This document shows, piece by piece, positions 34,810 through 43,704 of a stretch of 55,678 nt of DNA (position 1 is its first letter; every line of letters starts with the position of its first letter). Below the pieces are notes generated by a model that was given only the letters and a program-made list of their open reading frames with translations, searched no databases and was not told where the DNA came from. Source of the DNA: Verrucomicrobiaceae bacterium (lineage in GTDB: Bacteria > Verrucomicrobiota > Verrucomicrobiia > Verrucomicrobiales > Verrucomicrobiaceae). Position numbers and translations under genes: made by a program. The stretch covers positions 1 to 55,678 of the forward strand of contig JAEUHK010000109.1 of the NCBI GenBank assembly GCA_016795465.1, given 5' to 3'.

Positions 34810-35306
34810 GGTTCGGGTGGTGCGGGGGCTGGCGCGGAGGCTTCGGCATAGGCCGCGAGGATCTTTTGGATCTCGCTCAGGTAGGCCACGGCGCGGGCAA
34901 GGTCATTTTCGAGGTAATCGCGGAGGCCGTCGAGCTTTTTGGCGAGAGGATCGACGGTGCGGTCATAGTCGCGGGCCCAGGCTTTGGTGCGATCGTGCTT
35001 CTGCTGGGCCTCCTCGAGGGCGTAACGGCATTTCCGCACGGCCATTTGCTGCACGGTGGGGCTGTCCACGAACTCGGACATGCGGGCGCTCATGAGCTCG
35101 GCCTGCGCTTGATCGAGCTTCTTCTGCCGCTGCTTGATCTGCGCCATCCAATACTGCGGCTGCTCGGTCTGAAGCCAGCCGCGGGTCCTTTTGACGGTGT
35201 CCTGGGCTGCATCCAGCGTCTGCCGTGTCTTCGAGATGAAGACAATCAAAGCCGAACGGAAGGCGTCGATGGCGTCGAGGTTGGAGATGCGGGCTTGATC
35301 GGCCAT
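34806..35306 (-). CDS. Helical coiled-coil protein of the FtsK-like cassette
   Basis: A 166-residue helical protein with no signal peptide. The first helix (IDAFRSALIVFISKTRQTLD) leads to a Trp-containing turn (RTRGWLQTEQPQYW, Trp44 and Trp53). Long charged helices follow from about 55 to 150 and a Pro/Ala tail (APAPAPPEP). A YxxxD sequence (YLEND, 131-135) resembles the type VII export signal, but such short matches occur by chance. Its stop overlaps the next start by four bases. A 57-bp gap separates it from the giant haem-WD40 gene upstream. I see it as a partner or substrate of the ATPase; function unknown. Confidence 0.75.
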   Translation of the reverse strand: MADQARISNLDAIDAFRSALIVFISKTRQTLDAAQDTVKRTRGWLQTEQPQYWMAQIKQRQKKLDQAQAELMSARMSEFVDSPTVQQMAVRKCRYALEEAQQKHDRTKAWARDYDRTVDPLAKKLDGLRDYLENDLARAVAYLSEIQKILAAYAEASAPAPAPPEP

Positions 35307-35363
35307 GAAGCATCAATCATGGCGAAAAGCGGTCGTGAAGCCAAGGAAGAATCCCAACGACTG

Positions 35364-38300
35364 TCACTTCGGCAGCATGGCCAGATACTGATCGGTCATC
35401 TGCTTCACCTTCGCGCGGAGGGGATCGAGCTGGGGCTGGAGCTTGGCGAGCTCGGCGCTGGCCTCGGCGATGATCTTGTCCTTCTCGGGGATCTCCTTCG
35501 TGGCGGCGGCGATGGCGGCTTCGGCATCGGTTTTCTTCTTTTTGGCACCTTCGAAGTCGGCGCTGGCCTTGGCGACTTCGGCTTTCTTGGCGTCGAGGAC
35601 CTTCTGCTCGGCCTCGAGCTTGCCGTGGGCGGCGGCGTAGGCTTGCTCAAGCGGTGGCAGGGCGGTTTTCGCGGCGGCGAGGGCGGCGTTGATCGGGGCG
35701 ATCTTGGCGGCGTAGTCTTTTTCGATGTTCGCTGGAGCGGCCTGCTTCTCGGCGAGGGCCTTCGACTGGGCGTCGATCTCCTTTTGAATGCTGTCGCGTT
35801 GACCACGAGTCGGCGCGGCGGCCTTTTCAGCGGCGGCGAGTTCGTTCTTGGCATTCGTGAGTTGCTGCTCGGCGGCTTTGACGGCTCCAGCGGCCTTGTT
35901 CACGGCGGCGATGGCTTCGTTGTTTGCTTTGTTCGCAGCATCGCGAGCGGCCTTTTTGGCGTTCACATCGCCTTCAGCGGCTTTGACGGCATTTTGAAGG
36001 TCGGTGACGGCTTTTTCAGCGGCGGCGACTTTGGCGGCGTCGGGCGTTTTTTCGGCCTTCGCGGCATTCAGGGCGTCTTGAGCCGGTTTTTGCTTCGCAC
36101 GGGTATCGGCGAGGTTTTTCTCGGCGGAAGCCACGGCGGCCACAGCATCCTTCGCGGCCTTGTCCTTGGCCGGAGCAGCGGCGGTGGCATCGGCGTGAGC
36201 CTTCTTCGCGGCGGCGAGAGCACCGTCTTTGGCGGCGACGGCATCCTGCTTGCCCTTCACGGCTTTTTCAGGTGCGGCGAGTTTCGCGTTCACTTCAGCG
36301 AGGCTCTTCTTTTTGGTCTCGATGAGCTTGGCGATGTCTTCTGCGGCTTTCTTTGCGGCGGCGATCCCTTCGTCCTTGGTCTTTGCCGCGGCGGCGAGTT
36401 CGGCTTCTTTGGTTTTGATGATGGTTTTCTGCTCGTTGACCTTCGCGGCGGCCGCGGCGTCGGCGTCGCGGGTGGGCTTGATGGAGGTTTCGAGAGCCGC
36501 CTGCTCGCCTTGCACTTTCTTCAAAGCGGCTTCGAGGCCGGGCTGGGCCGCGGTGGAGTCGGCGATGCCCTTCTTGCTGTCTTCGATGCGCTTCGCCGCA
36601 GCGGCTTTAGCGGCTTCGGCATCCTTTTTGGCCTCGGTGAAGTCGTTGAAGTCGGTTTCAAGCTTCGCGAGCTTTTCCTTCTCGGCGAGCACGCCGGTGT
36701 TGAACTGGGCGGCTTTGAGCGAGGTGGGCACTTTTTGCAGCGCAGCCACTTCATCACTGGCCGATTTCGCGGCCAGCTGAGCCGCGGCGAGGTTGTTCTT
36801 GCCGGTGGCGACATCGGACTCGGCATTCTTGATGCGATCCGGACCGGCTTTGACGAGTGCAGGAAGTTTGGGCAGCTCGGCCTTTTTCGCGGCGAGGGTG
36901 TCGGTCAGCGTTTTGATCTTCGCGTTCGTGTCAGCGATGAGCTTGTCCAGGTCGGCAACGGGAGCCGGAGCGGCACCGAGTTCGGCCTTGGCCTTGTTCA
37001 AGGCGGCGGTGAGCTGGTCGGCCTTGGCTTTCAAAGGCGCAAGCTTCTGCTGCTCGGCCTTGGCGGCGGCGAGCTTGGCTTCGAGTTCCTTCACCTTCGG
37101 TTGCTGGGCGGGATCTTTCTTGGCGGCTTCGAGAGCGGCATTCGCATCGGCCACGGCTTTATCTGCTGGAGCCAGCTTCGCAGCTTCCGCGGCGGCAGCG
37201 GCTTGATCTTTGGTCAGGGCGGCGAGCTTCGCGGACTTGTCGGTGTGCTGCTTGATGGCTTCGACGCGAGCTTTGTGATCGGCCTGCGCCTTCGTGAGTG
37301 CGGCCTTGGCGGCGGCGAGGGCTTTTTCGTCGTTGGCGATCTCACCAGGGTAGGCTTTGGAGCGGCGGTCGTTCTCGGCGACTTCGGCGCGGACCTTGGC
37401 GAGGTTTTCCTCACGCTTCTTGGCATCGGCCTCGGCGTTTTTGACGTTTTGTTGAAGCGTGGGAAGCTTGCCATTCAGCTCGGCCATGCGCTGCTCGGCC
37501 TGCACGATGCGCTGGGCGATGGGCGAGGGATTGCTGACGTAGCGGGCGGTCTCGACGAGGTTCTTGTCGATGAAGCTCCACTGGATGATCTCGCCGCGCC
37601 AGTTGGCGGAGATGGCGGACTTCGAATCAAACGCGGCCACGACCTTCGTGACGAGGTCGCCCTGGCTCGGAGCCTCGGCGAGCTTGTTGCCGTTGATGTC
37701 CCAAACACGAACGAGGCCGTCGTTGCCGGAGGAAACGATCTTGCCGTCGGGCGTGAAGGACACGCTCTGCACGCCGCCGCCATGCGCGGCCCAGTCCTTG
37801 ACCTTTTTGCCTTCGTTCATCTCCCACACGATGATCGTGCCATCGGCGGAGCAGGAGGCGAGGATGTTCGAATCGGCACGCCAGGCGATGTCGTTCGCAG
37901 CGGCCTTGTGCTGGCCGAGGATGTAGAATTCACCGCCATTCTCGGCTTCCCAGACCATGACGTTTCCGTTGCGGTCGGTGGTGGCGAGTAAGACGCCATC
38001 GGGGCTGAATTTCGTGCCGAGGATCCACTCGGTGTGCTTGTTGATGACATACAATTCCTCGCCGGTGGAGGTGTCGTAGCACTTCACCTTCTTCGACGGG
38101 TTGCCGATGGCGACCTTCTTGTGGTCCGGCGAGATGTCGGCGGCCTGCACTTGGTCGAATTCCTTGCCCACCTCGGTGATGCGCTTGCCGGTCTTCACGT
38201 CCCAAACGATGGCGTGGCCGTTTTTGCCGGCACGCCCACCGCCCATGACGAGCAGCGAGCCATTGCCGCTGAATTGCAGCGTGCGGGCGTAACCTTCTGT

Positions 38301-38942
38301 GTAAGGGAAGATGCCCACGAGCTGGCGAGAATCGGTGTCGTAAAGCAGGATCTGCTTCGGCGCGGCGACGGCGAAGAGGGATGTCCACGGGCTGTAAGCC
38401 ATCGCGGTGAGGGCGGTGGTGCGTGGCGTGACGACAACGGGCTCCAGCAGCACATGCTCGGGCTTGGCGATAGGGCCTTCCGGCTTGCCGCTGGTGACGG
38501 CGACGGCCATATCGACCTTCGGCTTGGCAGATTTCTTCGCGATGGACGACTTCGTTTCGAGCACGCCACCTTTCACCCACGCGGCGAGCAGGTCGCAGTC
38601 CTTCGGCGAAAGCGGTGCACCTTCCGGCGGCATGAAGGGCTCTTCTTTCTTCACGCAGGTGGTCCAGATGCGGCTGCCGTCCACGTTGCCGGGATCGACG
38701 ACGGCACCACCGCCACCGCCGGTCATGACGCCGGCAAAGCTGGTCAGGTCGAGATCGCCCTTCTTCTTGTCCGGGTTGTGGCAGGAGAAGCACTTGTTCT
38801 CCAGCAACGGGCGGATGTGGTCATTGTAGGTGATCTTTTCGCCGCCTTCCTGGGCATGGAGGAACGAGGTGGCGAGGGCCGCGCAAGTCAGCGAGATGAG
38901 GGGGGATTTGGGCATGGTGGGTTTAAAAAACTTGGCAAACAT
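35364..38942 (-). CDS. Secreted haem-WD40 protein with a ~700-residue coiled coil
   Basis: A 1192-residue exported protein. A signal peptide (hydrophobic part LISLTCAALATSFLHA) precedes a PSCyt1-like haem module with CFSCH at 51-55 and its distal segment MPPEGAPLSPKD. A WD40 propeller covers about 175-460, with clear blades such as HAIVWDVKTGK, LASCSADGTIIVWEM and IVSSGNDGLVRVWD. From about 478 to 1190 the chain is Ala/Lys/Glu-rich heptad sequence, a very long coiled coil. Stretched as one helix it would measure about 100 nm; it could also fold back on itself. Met at 38915 is an alternative start. It is the first gene of the leftward run that includes the FtsK-like cassette. The role is unknown; a surface- or periplasm-spanning structural part is plausible. 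Confidence 0.85.
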   Translation of the reverse strand: MFAKFFKPTMPKSPLISLTCAALATSFLHAQEGGEKITYNDHIRPLLENKCFSCHNPDKKKGDLDLTSFAGVMTGGGGGAVVDPGNVDGSRIWTTCVKKEEPFMPPEGAPLSPKDCDLLAAWVKGGVLETKSSIAKKSAKPKVDMAVAVTSGKPEGPIAKPEHVLLEPVVVTPRTTALTAMAYSPWTSLFAVAAPKQILLYDTDSRQLVGIFPYTEGYARTLQFSGNGSLLVMGGGRAGKNGHAIVWDVKTGKRITEVGKEFDQVQAADISPDHKKVAIGNPSKKVKCYDTSTGEELYVINKHTEWILGTKFSPDGVLLATTDRNGNVMVWEAENGGEFYILGQHKAAANDIAWRADSNILASCSADGTIIVWEMNEGKKVKDWAAHGGGVQSVSFTPDGKIVSSGNDGLVRVWDINGNKLAEAPSQGDLVTKVVAAFDSKSAISANWRGEIIQWSFIDKNLVETARYVSNPSPIAQRIVQAEQRMAELNGKLPTLQQNVKNAEADAKKREENLAKVRAEVAENDRRSKAYPGEIANDEKALAAAKAALTKAQADHKARVEAIKQHTDKSAKLAALTKDQAAAAAEAAKLAPADKAVADANAALEAAKKDPAQQPKVKELEAKLAAAKAEQQKLAPLKAKADQLTAALNKAKAELGAAPAPVADLDKLIADTNAKIKTLTDTLAAKKAELPKLPALVKAGPDRIKNAESDVATGKNNLAAAQLAAKSASDEVAALQKVPTSLKAAQFNTGVLAEKEKLAKLETDFNDFTEAKKDAEAAKAAAAKRIEDSKKGIADSTAAQPGLEAALKKVQGEQAALETSIKPTRDADAAAAAKVNEQKTIIKTKEAELAAAAKTKDEGIAAAKKAAEDIAKLIETKKKSLAEVNAKLAAPEKAVKGKQDAVAAKDGALAAAKKAHADATAAAPAKDKAAKDAVAAVASAEKNLADTRAKQKPAQDALNAAKAEKTPDAAKVAAAEKAVTDLQNAVKAAEGDVNAKKAARDAANKANNEAIAAVNKAAGAVKAAEQQLTNAKNELAAAEKAAAPTRGQRDSIQKEIDAQSKALAEKQAAPANIEKDYAAKIAPINAALAAAKTALPPLEQAYAAAHGKLEAEQKVLDAKKAEVAKASADFEGAKKKKTDAEAAIAAATKEIPEKDKIIAEASAELAKLQPQLDPLRAKVKQMTDQYLAMLPK

Positions 38943-39067
38943 ACGCAGGAAGGGCAGGGGAGCTTTCGCTCGGGGAGCGATTGAGGTGCTCTGGATTGCT
39001 TTTCTGAATCACAGCCATCGGAAAGAAATCTTTTTCTTATCTCTGCGGCAGGTCACCATCGCACCCC

Positions 39068-39892
39068 ATGAGCCGACTGTGCGTCCACACCATCACCACG
39101 AAGCCGCTGAGCCTCGAACAATGCCTCGCCGAATTTCCGAAGCGCGGCGTTAGCGGCATCACCATCTGGCGTCAGGCGCTTGAAGGCCGCGATTTGGCCT
39201 CCGTGAAGCGTCAGACGGCCGATTCGGGCCTCGAAGTGGTCAGTTTGTGCCGCGGGGGCTTTTATCCGGCCAAATCGGCTGCGGATCGGCAAAAGGCCAT
39301 CGACGACAATTTGCTCGCCATCGAGCAGGCGCACGCGATCGGCGCTCCTCTGATCGTTTTGGTCTGCGGAGCCGTTCCGGGGCAAAGTTTGGTCGAATCG
39401 CGCAAACAGATCACCGACGGCATCGAGGCTTGTTTGCCTGCGGCGGAGGCGGCGGGTGTGAAACTCGCCATCGAGCCGCTTCATCCGATGTATGCCGATG
39501 ATCGCAGCGCGGTGAACACGATGCGTCAGGCGCATGAGATTTGTGACGCGCTCGGCTCTCCGAAGTCGGTGGGCATCGCGGTGGATGTGTACCATGTCTG
39601 GTGGGACCCGGAGTTGAAGTCGCAGATCGATCTCGCCGGCCAAAGCGGCCGCCTGCATGCCTTCCACATCTGCGATTGGAAAACACCGACCACCGATCTC
39701 CTCAACGACCGCGGCCTGATGGGCGAAGGCTGCATCAACATCCGCGAAATCAGCGACTGGGTGGACGCCACCGGCTTCACCGGCCATCGCGAGGTCGAAA
39801 TCTTCTCCAACCGCTGGTGGAGCGGCGATCAAGGCGAGTTCCTCGACCAAATCACGGGTCGATACAGCGATCTTTACGCCAAGCCTCTTTAA
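39068..39892 (+). CDS. Sugar phosphate isomerase/epimerase (AP endonuclease 2-like TIM barrel)
   Basis: A 274-residue TIM-barrel protein of the xylose isomerase-like/AP endonuclease 2 family, with no signal peptide. Metal-ligand strands are visible: KLAIEPLHPMYADDRSA (Glu), VGIAVDVYHVWWDP (Asp, His), FHICDWK and HREVEIFS (Glu). Such enzymes interconvert keto-sugars or inosose-type compounds. The divergent neighbour is the giant coiled-coil gene, with 125 bp between. The next genes downstream encode an oxidoreductase and a haem protein, pointing to sugar catabolism. The stop codon overlaps a palindromic repeat. Confidence 0.88.
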   Translation: MSRLCVHTITTKPLSLEQCLAEFPKRGVSGITIWRQALEGRDLASVKRQTADSGLEVVSLCRGGFYPAKSAADRQKAIDDNLLAIEQAHAIGAPLIVLVCGAVPGQSLVESRKQITDGIEACLPAAEAAGVKLAIEPLHPMYADDRSAVNTMRQAHEICDALGSPKSVGIAVDVYHVWWDPELKSQIDLAGQSGRLHAFHICDWKTPTTDLLNDRGLMGEGCINIREISDWVDATGFTGHREVEIFSNRWWSGDQGEFLDQITGRYSDLYAKPL

Positions 39893-39976
39893 CCACTAAT
39901 GGTCACTAATCTTCACTAATATGAACTGAGCCAGAGGGCTTGGAACATTAGTGTCCATTAGTGTCCATTAGTGGTT
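39891..39976. repeat. Large inverted repeat (CACTAATGG family)
   Basis: The left arm at 39891-39920 starts AACCACTAATGGTCACTAAT. The right arm at 39947-39976 is its reverse complement with a few mismatches, around a 26-bp loop. Each arm iterates CACTAAT about every ten bases. It overlaps the stop codon of the isomerase gene and could act as a transcription terminator or mRNA stabiliser. Confidence 0.88.
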
Positions 39977-40013
39977 CAAAACGAACCAACCTAACCCTCA
40001 CAATTTCCAAACC

Positions 40014-41165
40014 ATGAAAACACGCAGAATCGGCATCATCATGAACGGCGTCACCGGACGCATGGGCACCAACCAGCACCTCATCCGCTCCATCAAGGCG
40101 ATCCGCGATCAAGGCGGGCTCAAAGTCGGCGATGACCTTGTCATCATGCCCGATCCCATCCTCACGGGACGCAATCACGACAAGCTCGCGGCTCTCGCGG
40201 CACGCACGGGTGTGACGCGCTTCACCACGGATGTCGATGCGGCGCTCGCGAATGCGGATGACGAGATCTTTTTCGATGCCAGCGGCACGTTGCAACGCGC
40301 TGGCTTCATCGAGAAGGCCGTGAAAGCTAAGAAGGCCATCTACTGCGAGAAACCGACCGCCGTGGAGACGGCCGAGGCGCTGCGCTTGGCCAAGCTGTGC
40401 GAGGACGCGGGTGTGAAAAACGGCGTGGTGCAGGACAAGCTGTGGTTGAGCGGCATTCGCAAGTTCAAGCTGCTGAAGGACCAGGGCTTCTTCGGCCGCA
40501 TTTTGAGCGTGCGCGGCGAGTTCGGCTACTGGGTCTTCACCGGCATGGATGCCGATCAGCCCGCGCAGCGTCCGTCGTGGAACTACCGCAAAGAAGACGG
40601 CGGCGGCATCATCGTCGATATGCTCTGCCACTGGCGTTATGTGATCGACAATCTGTTTGGCAAAGTGAAGGCCGTGAGTTGCATGGGGGCGACGCACATC
40701 CCGCAACGTGTCGATGAGCGCGGCAAAACCTACGACTGCACGAGCGACGATGCCTGCTACGCGACCTTTGAATGCGAAGGCGGCGTGATCTGCCAATTCA
40801 ACAGCTCCTGGACCGTGCGCGTGCGCCGCGATGACCTGCTCACGATGCAGGTCGATGGCACGCACGGCAGCGCCATCGTCGGATTGCGTGATTGCTGGGT
40901 GCAAAGCGCTGGCATCACGCCGCGCCCGATCTGGAACCCCGACATCCAGCAGCCGATCAACTTCTTCGAAGGCTGGCAGAAGGTCCCCGACGCCACGACC
41001 TACGACAACGCCTTCAAAATCCAGTGGGAGGACTTCCTGCGCCACGTCGTGTGCGATGCGCCGTTCCCTTGGACGCTGCGTGAAGGCGCCAAAGGCGTGC
41101 AACTCGCCGAACTCGGCCTGCAAAGCTGGGCGGAGCGGAAGTGGCTGCCGGTGAATGACCTGTGA
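40014..41165 (+). CDS. Gfo/Idh/MocA family oxidoreductase
   Basis: A 383-residue NAD(P)-dependent dehydrogenase. The Rossmann fold opens with RIGIIMNGVTGRMG. The family motif YCEKPTA lies near 109-115, and the catalytic-domain sequence includes DGGGIIVDMLCHWRYVID with the conserved His. The family oxidises sugars, inositols or their derivatives. The 38-bp gap after the palindrome and the shared direction suggest a transcription unit with the isomerase and the following haem protein. There is no export signal, so it acts in the cytosol, unlike the next protein. Confidence 0.9.
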   Translation: MKTRRIGIIMNGVTGRMGTNQHLIRSIKAIRDQGGLKVGDDLVIMPDPILTGRNHDKLAALAARTGVTRFTTDVDAALANADDEIFFDASGTLQRAGFIEKAVKAKKAIYCEKPTAVETAEALRLAKLCEDAGVKNGVVQDKLWLSGIRKFKLLKDQGFFGRILSVRGEFGYWVFTGMDADQPAQRPSWNYRKEDGGGIIVDMLCHWRYVIDNLFGKVKAVSCMGATHIPQRVDERGKTYDCTSDDACYATFECEGGVICQFNSSWTVRVRRDDLLTMQVDGTHGSAIVGLRDCWVQSAGITPRPIWNPDIQQPINFFEGWQKVPDATTYDNAFKIQWEDFLRHVVCDAPFPWTLREGAKGVQLAELGLQSWAERKWLPVNDL

Positions 41166-41235
41166 GTCGGAAACCTTGACCCGTTTACGCTTCTGCGGAG
41201 AAGTTGGAGGGACGTCACACGTTCCTCCAACCCGC

Positions 41236-43695
41236 ATGAAAGTATTTCTCACGTTCCTCTTTGCCGTCTCGACGGCTAGTTTCGCGCAAATCGCCACGCA
41301 GGCGACTCCGGCGGACAAGGTCAAAATCGCCAAGGGCTTCCAAGTCGAGCTGCTTTACTCCGTGCCGAAAGAGCAAGAAGGCTCGTGGGTCTCGATGACG
41401 CAGGATGACAAAGGCCGCATGATTTGCAGCGATCAATACGGCGCACTGTATCGCATCACACCCGGTGCCAAGGCTGCGGACACGAAGGTGGAGAAGCTCA
41501 GCATCGACTTCGGCCACTGCCAGGGCCTGCTTTTTCACGCGGGTGCTCTTTACGGCGTGGTGAATGACGACGCGTATCAGGGCCGCGGCCTCTACCGATG
41601 CAAGGACACGAATGGCGATGATCAATTCGATGCCGTGGAACTGCTGCGAGCCTTTCCGGGCAAAGCGGGCGAGCATGGGCCTCACGGCGTCGTAGCATCG
41701 CCGGATGGCAAGAGCCTCTACGTGATGTGCGGCAATCAAACGCCGGAACCGAGCTGCGAAACGAGCCGCGTGCCGCGTCATTGGGCAGAGGATCAGCTTT
41801 TCCCGATGCTGCTTGGTCGCGGCTTCATGCGCGATGTGCTGGCCCCTGGTGGCTGGTTGGCGAAGACGGATCTGGATGGCAAAAAGTGGGAACTCATCAA
41901 CACCGGCACCCGCAATACCTACGACATCGCCATCAATCGCCAGGGCGACATCTTCGGCTTCGACGCTGACATGGAGTGGGACACCGGCATGCCGTGGTAT
42001 CGCCCCACGCGCGTGTGCTTCATGCAAAGCGGCGGCGAGTTCGGCTGGCGCACATGCAGCAAAAAGTGGCCTGCCCGCTGGGAAGACAGCCTGCCCGCCG
42101 TCGTGGACATCGGCCCTGGCTCGCCCACGGGCGTGGCGTTCGGCTACGGAGCCAAATTCCCCGCGAAATACCAGGACGCGCTCTACATCTGCGATTGGAG
42201 CTACGGCAAAATGTATGCCGTGCACCTCGCTCCGAATGGTGCGGGCTACACGGGCACCGCGGAGGAATTTATGAGCGCCTCACCGCTGCCGCTGACGGAC
42301 ATCGAGGTCTCGAAGAAGGATGGAGCCATGTATGTCAGCGTCGGTGGCCGCAAAGTGCAGAGCGGGCTGTATCGCGTGACTTACACCGGCTCGGAGAAGT
42401 CCGACGGGTCAGACAAGTCGGACGTGTCGGACCTCGCGAAGGTGCGTGAAAGTCTCGAACAGCCCGGCGTGAGCGTCGAAGCTGCCTGGCCGCATCTTTC
42501 TTCCACAGATCGTCATCTGCGTTTTGCAGCGCGCATCGCCTTGGAGCATCAGCCCGTGGCCTCGTGGAAAGACAAAGCCCTCTCCGAAGCCAATCCGCGT
42601 GCCGCTTTGACCGCGCTGATGGCGCTGGCACGCAGCAGCGGTGGGGACAAGACGCTGTTGAAGCCGATTCTCGATGCCCTGGGCAAGATCGACTTCAAAT
42701 CGCTCAAGGGGCTCGACCGTGTGACGCTCATTCGCGATTACATGCTCGCCTTCACGCGTCTCGGTGAGCCGGATGCGGCGACGAAGGCTGAATTGATCGC
42801 GAAGCTCAATCCGCTCTTCCCGACAAATGACACGGGGCTGAATCGCGATCTCGCGGAGGTGCTCGTTTTCCTCGGTGATGCCGGCATCGTGGCCAAGGCG
42901 GCACCGCTGGTGAATGACTCGCCCACGCAGGAGGAGCAGATCGACTACGCCCGCATTCTGCGCTTCGCGAAGACGGGCTGGACGAAGGAACTGCGTGCGG
43001 ATTACTTCCGCTGGTTCCTCCGCGCGGCGAATTACAAGGGCGGGGCCTCGTTTGACCTCTTCATCGGCGAAATCAAAAAGGACGCGCTCGGCACGATGAG
43101 CGAGGAAGAGAAACTCGCGATCAAAGACGTGCTCGATGCCAAACCGGAGGCCAAAGCGCCCGCGTTCACCTCGAAGCTGATGAACTTCGTCAAAGCGTGG
43201 ACGGTCACTGATCTCGAAAAATCGCTCGGCGTCGGCCTGGAGGGCAATCGCAACTTTCAGAACGGCCGGAACATGTTTGGAGCCGCGACGTGCTTTGCCT
43301 GCCATCGATTCCAAAACGAAGGCGGAGCCATCGGGCCCGATTTGACCTCCGTGGCGGGCAAATACAGCCCGCGTGACCTGCTTGAGCACATCATCGAGCC
43401 CAGCAAAGAGATTAGCGACCAGTATGGAAGCACCGTTTTCACCAAAAAGGACGGCAGCATGGTCGTGGGCCGCATCGCGAACATGAAGGAGAACATCATG
43501 ATGGTCTGCACGAACATGATGGACCCGAACAATTTTACGAACGTGGACGCCCGCGACGTGGTGAAGACGGAGGAGAGCAAGGTGAGCATGATGCCACCCG
43601 GCTTGCTCTACATGCTGAAGGAAGACGACATCCTCGACCTGATGGCCTACCTGCTCAGCAAAGGGAATCCGGATGATCCGATGTTTGTGAAGTAA
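41236..43695 (+). CDS. PVC-type secreted haem protein (propeller, HEAT-like region, CxxCH)
   Basis: An 819-residue exported protein (signal MKVFLTFLFAVSTASFA). Residues about 20-390 form a sorbosone/glucose-dehydrogenase-like propeller (EGSWVSMTQDDKGRMICSD, GQGCP-type loops absent). A HEAT-like helical region covers about 410-660, and a C-terminal cytochrome c module has CFACH (TCFACHRFQNEGGAIGPDL). The last part VMMPPGLLYMLKEDDILDLMAYL-type segment is typical of the family. It is a paralogue type of the protein at 7208-9706. A 9-bp repeat inserts Ser-Asp steps at the propeller/HEAT junction. I start at 41236; the upstream extension is not signal-like. A terminator follows about 35 bp after the stop. 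Confidence 0.9.
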   Translation: MKVFLTFLFAVSTASFAQIATQATPADKVKIAKGFQVELLYSVPKEQEGSWVSMTQDDKGRMICSDQYGALYRITPGAKAADTKVEKLSIDFGHCQGLLFHAGALYGVVNDDAYQGRGLYRCKDTNGDDQFDAVELLRAFPGKAGEHGPHGVVASPDGKSLYVMCGNQTPEPSCETSRVPRHWAEDQLFPMLLGRGFMRDVLAPGGWLAKTDLDGKKWELINTGTRNTYDIAINRQGDIFGFDADMEWDTGMPWYRPTRVCFMQSGGEFGWRTCSKKWPARWEDSLPAVVDIGPGSPTGVAFGYGAKFPAKYQDALYICDWSYGKMYAVHLAPNGAGYTGTAEEFMSASPLPLTDIEVSKKDGAMYVSVGGRKVQSGLYRVTYTGSEKSDGSDKSDVSDLAKVRESLEQPGVSVEAAWPHLSSTDRHLRFAARIALEHQPVASWKDKALSEANPRAALTALMALARSSGGDKTLLKPILDALGKIDFKSLKGLDRVTLIRDYMLAFTRLGEPDAATKAELIAKLNPLFPTNDTGLNRDLAEVLVFLGDAGIVAKAAPLVNDSPTQEEQIDYARILRFAKTGWTKELRADYFRWFLRAANYKGGASFDLFIGEIKKDALGTMSEEEKLAIKDVLDAKPEAKAPAFTSKLMNFVKAWTVTDLEKSLGVGLEGNRNFQNGRNMFGAATCFACHRFQNEGGAIGPDLTSVAGKYSPRDLLEHIIEPSKEISDQYGSTVFTKKDGSMVVGRIANMKENIMMVCTNMMDPNNFTNVDARDVVKTEESKVSMMPPGLLYMLKEDDILDLMAYLLSKGNPDDPMFVK
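42391..42435. repeat. 9-bp periodic repeat (TCNGACNNG x5) inside a haem protein gene
   Basis: Five consecutive 9-bp units (TCGGAGAAG, TCCGACGGG, TCAGACAAG, TCGGACGTG, TCGGACCTC) sit in frame. They encode Ser-Glu/Asp-rich steps (SEKSDGSDKSDVSDL) at the junction of two domains. Same pattern as at 29177 and 30999. Confidence 0.8.
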
Positions 43696-43704
43696 TGGAA
43701 TTCA

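Noticed and set aside
34866..37991. Plus-strand frame of over 1000 codons antisense to the coiled-coil gene
   Set aside because: It is a Gly/Leu-rich mirror of the Ala/Lys/Glu-rich coding strand. The minus strand has a signal peptide, CxxCH motif and WD40 repeats.
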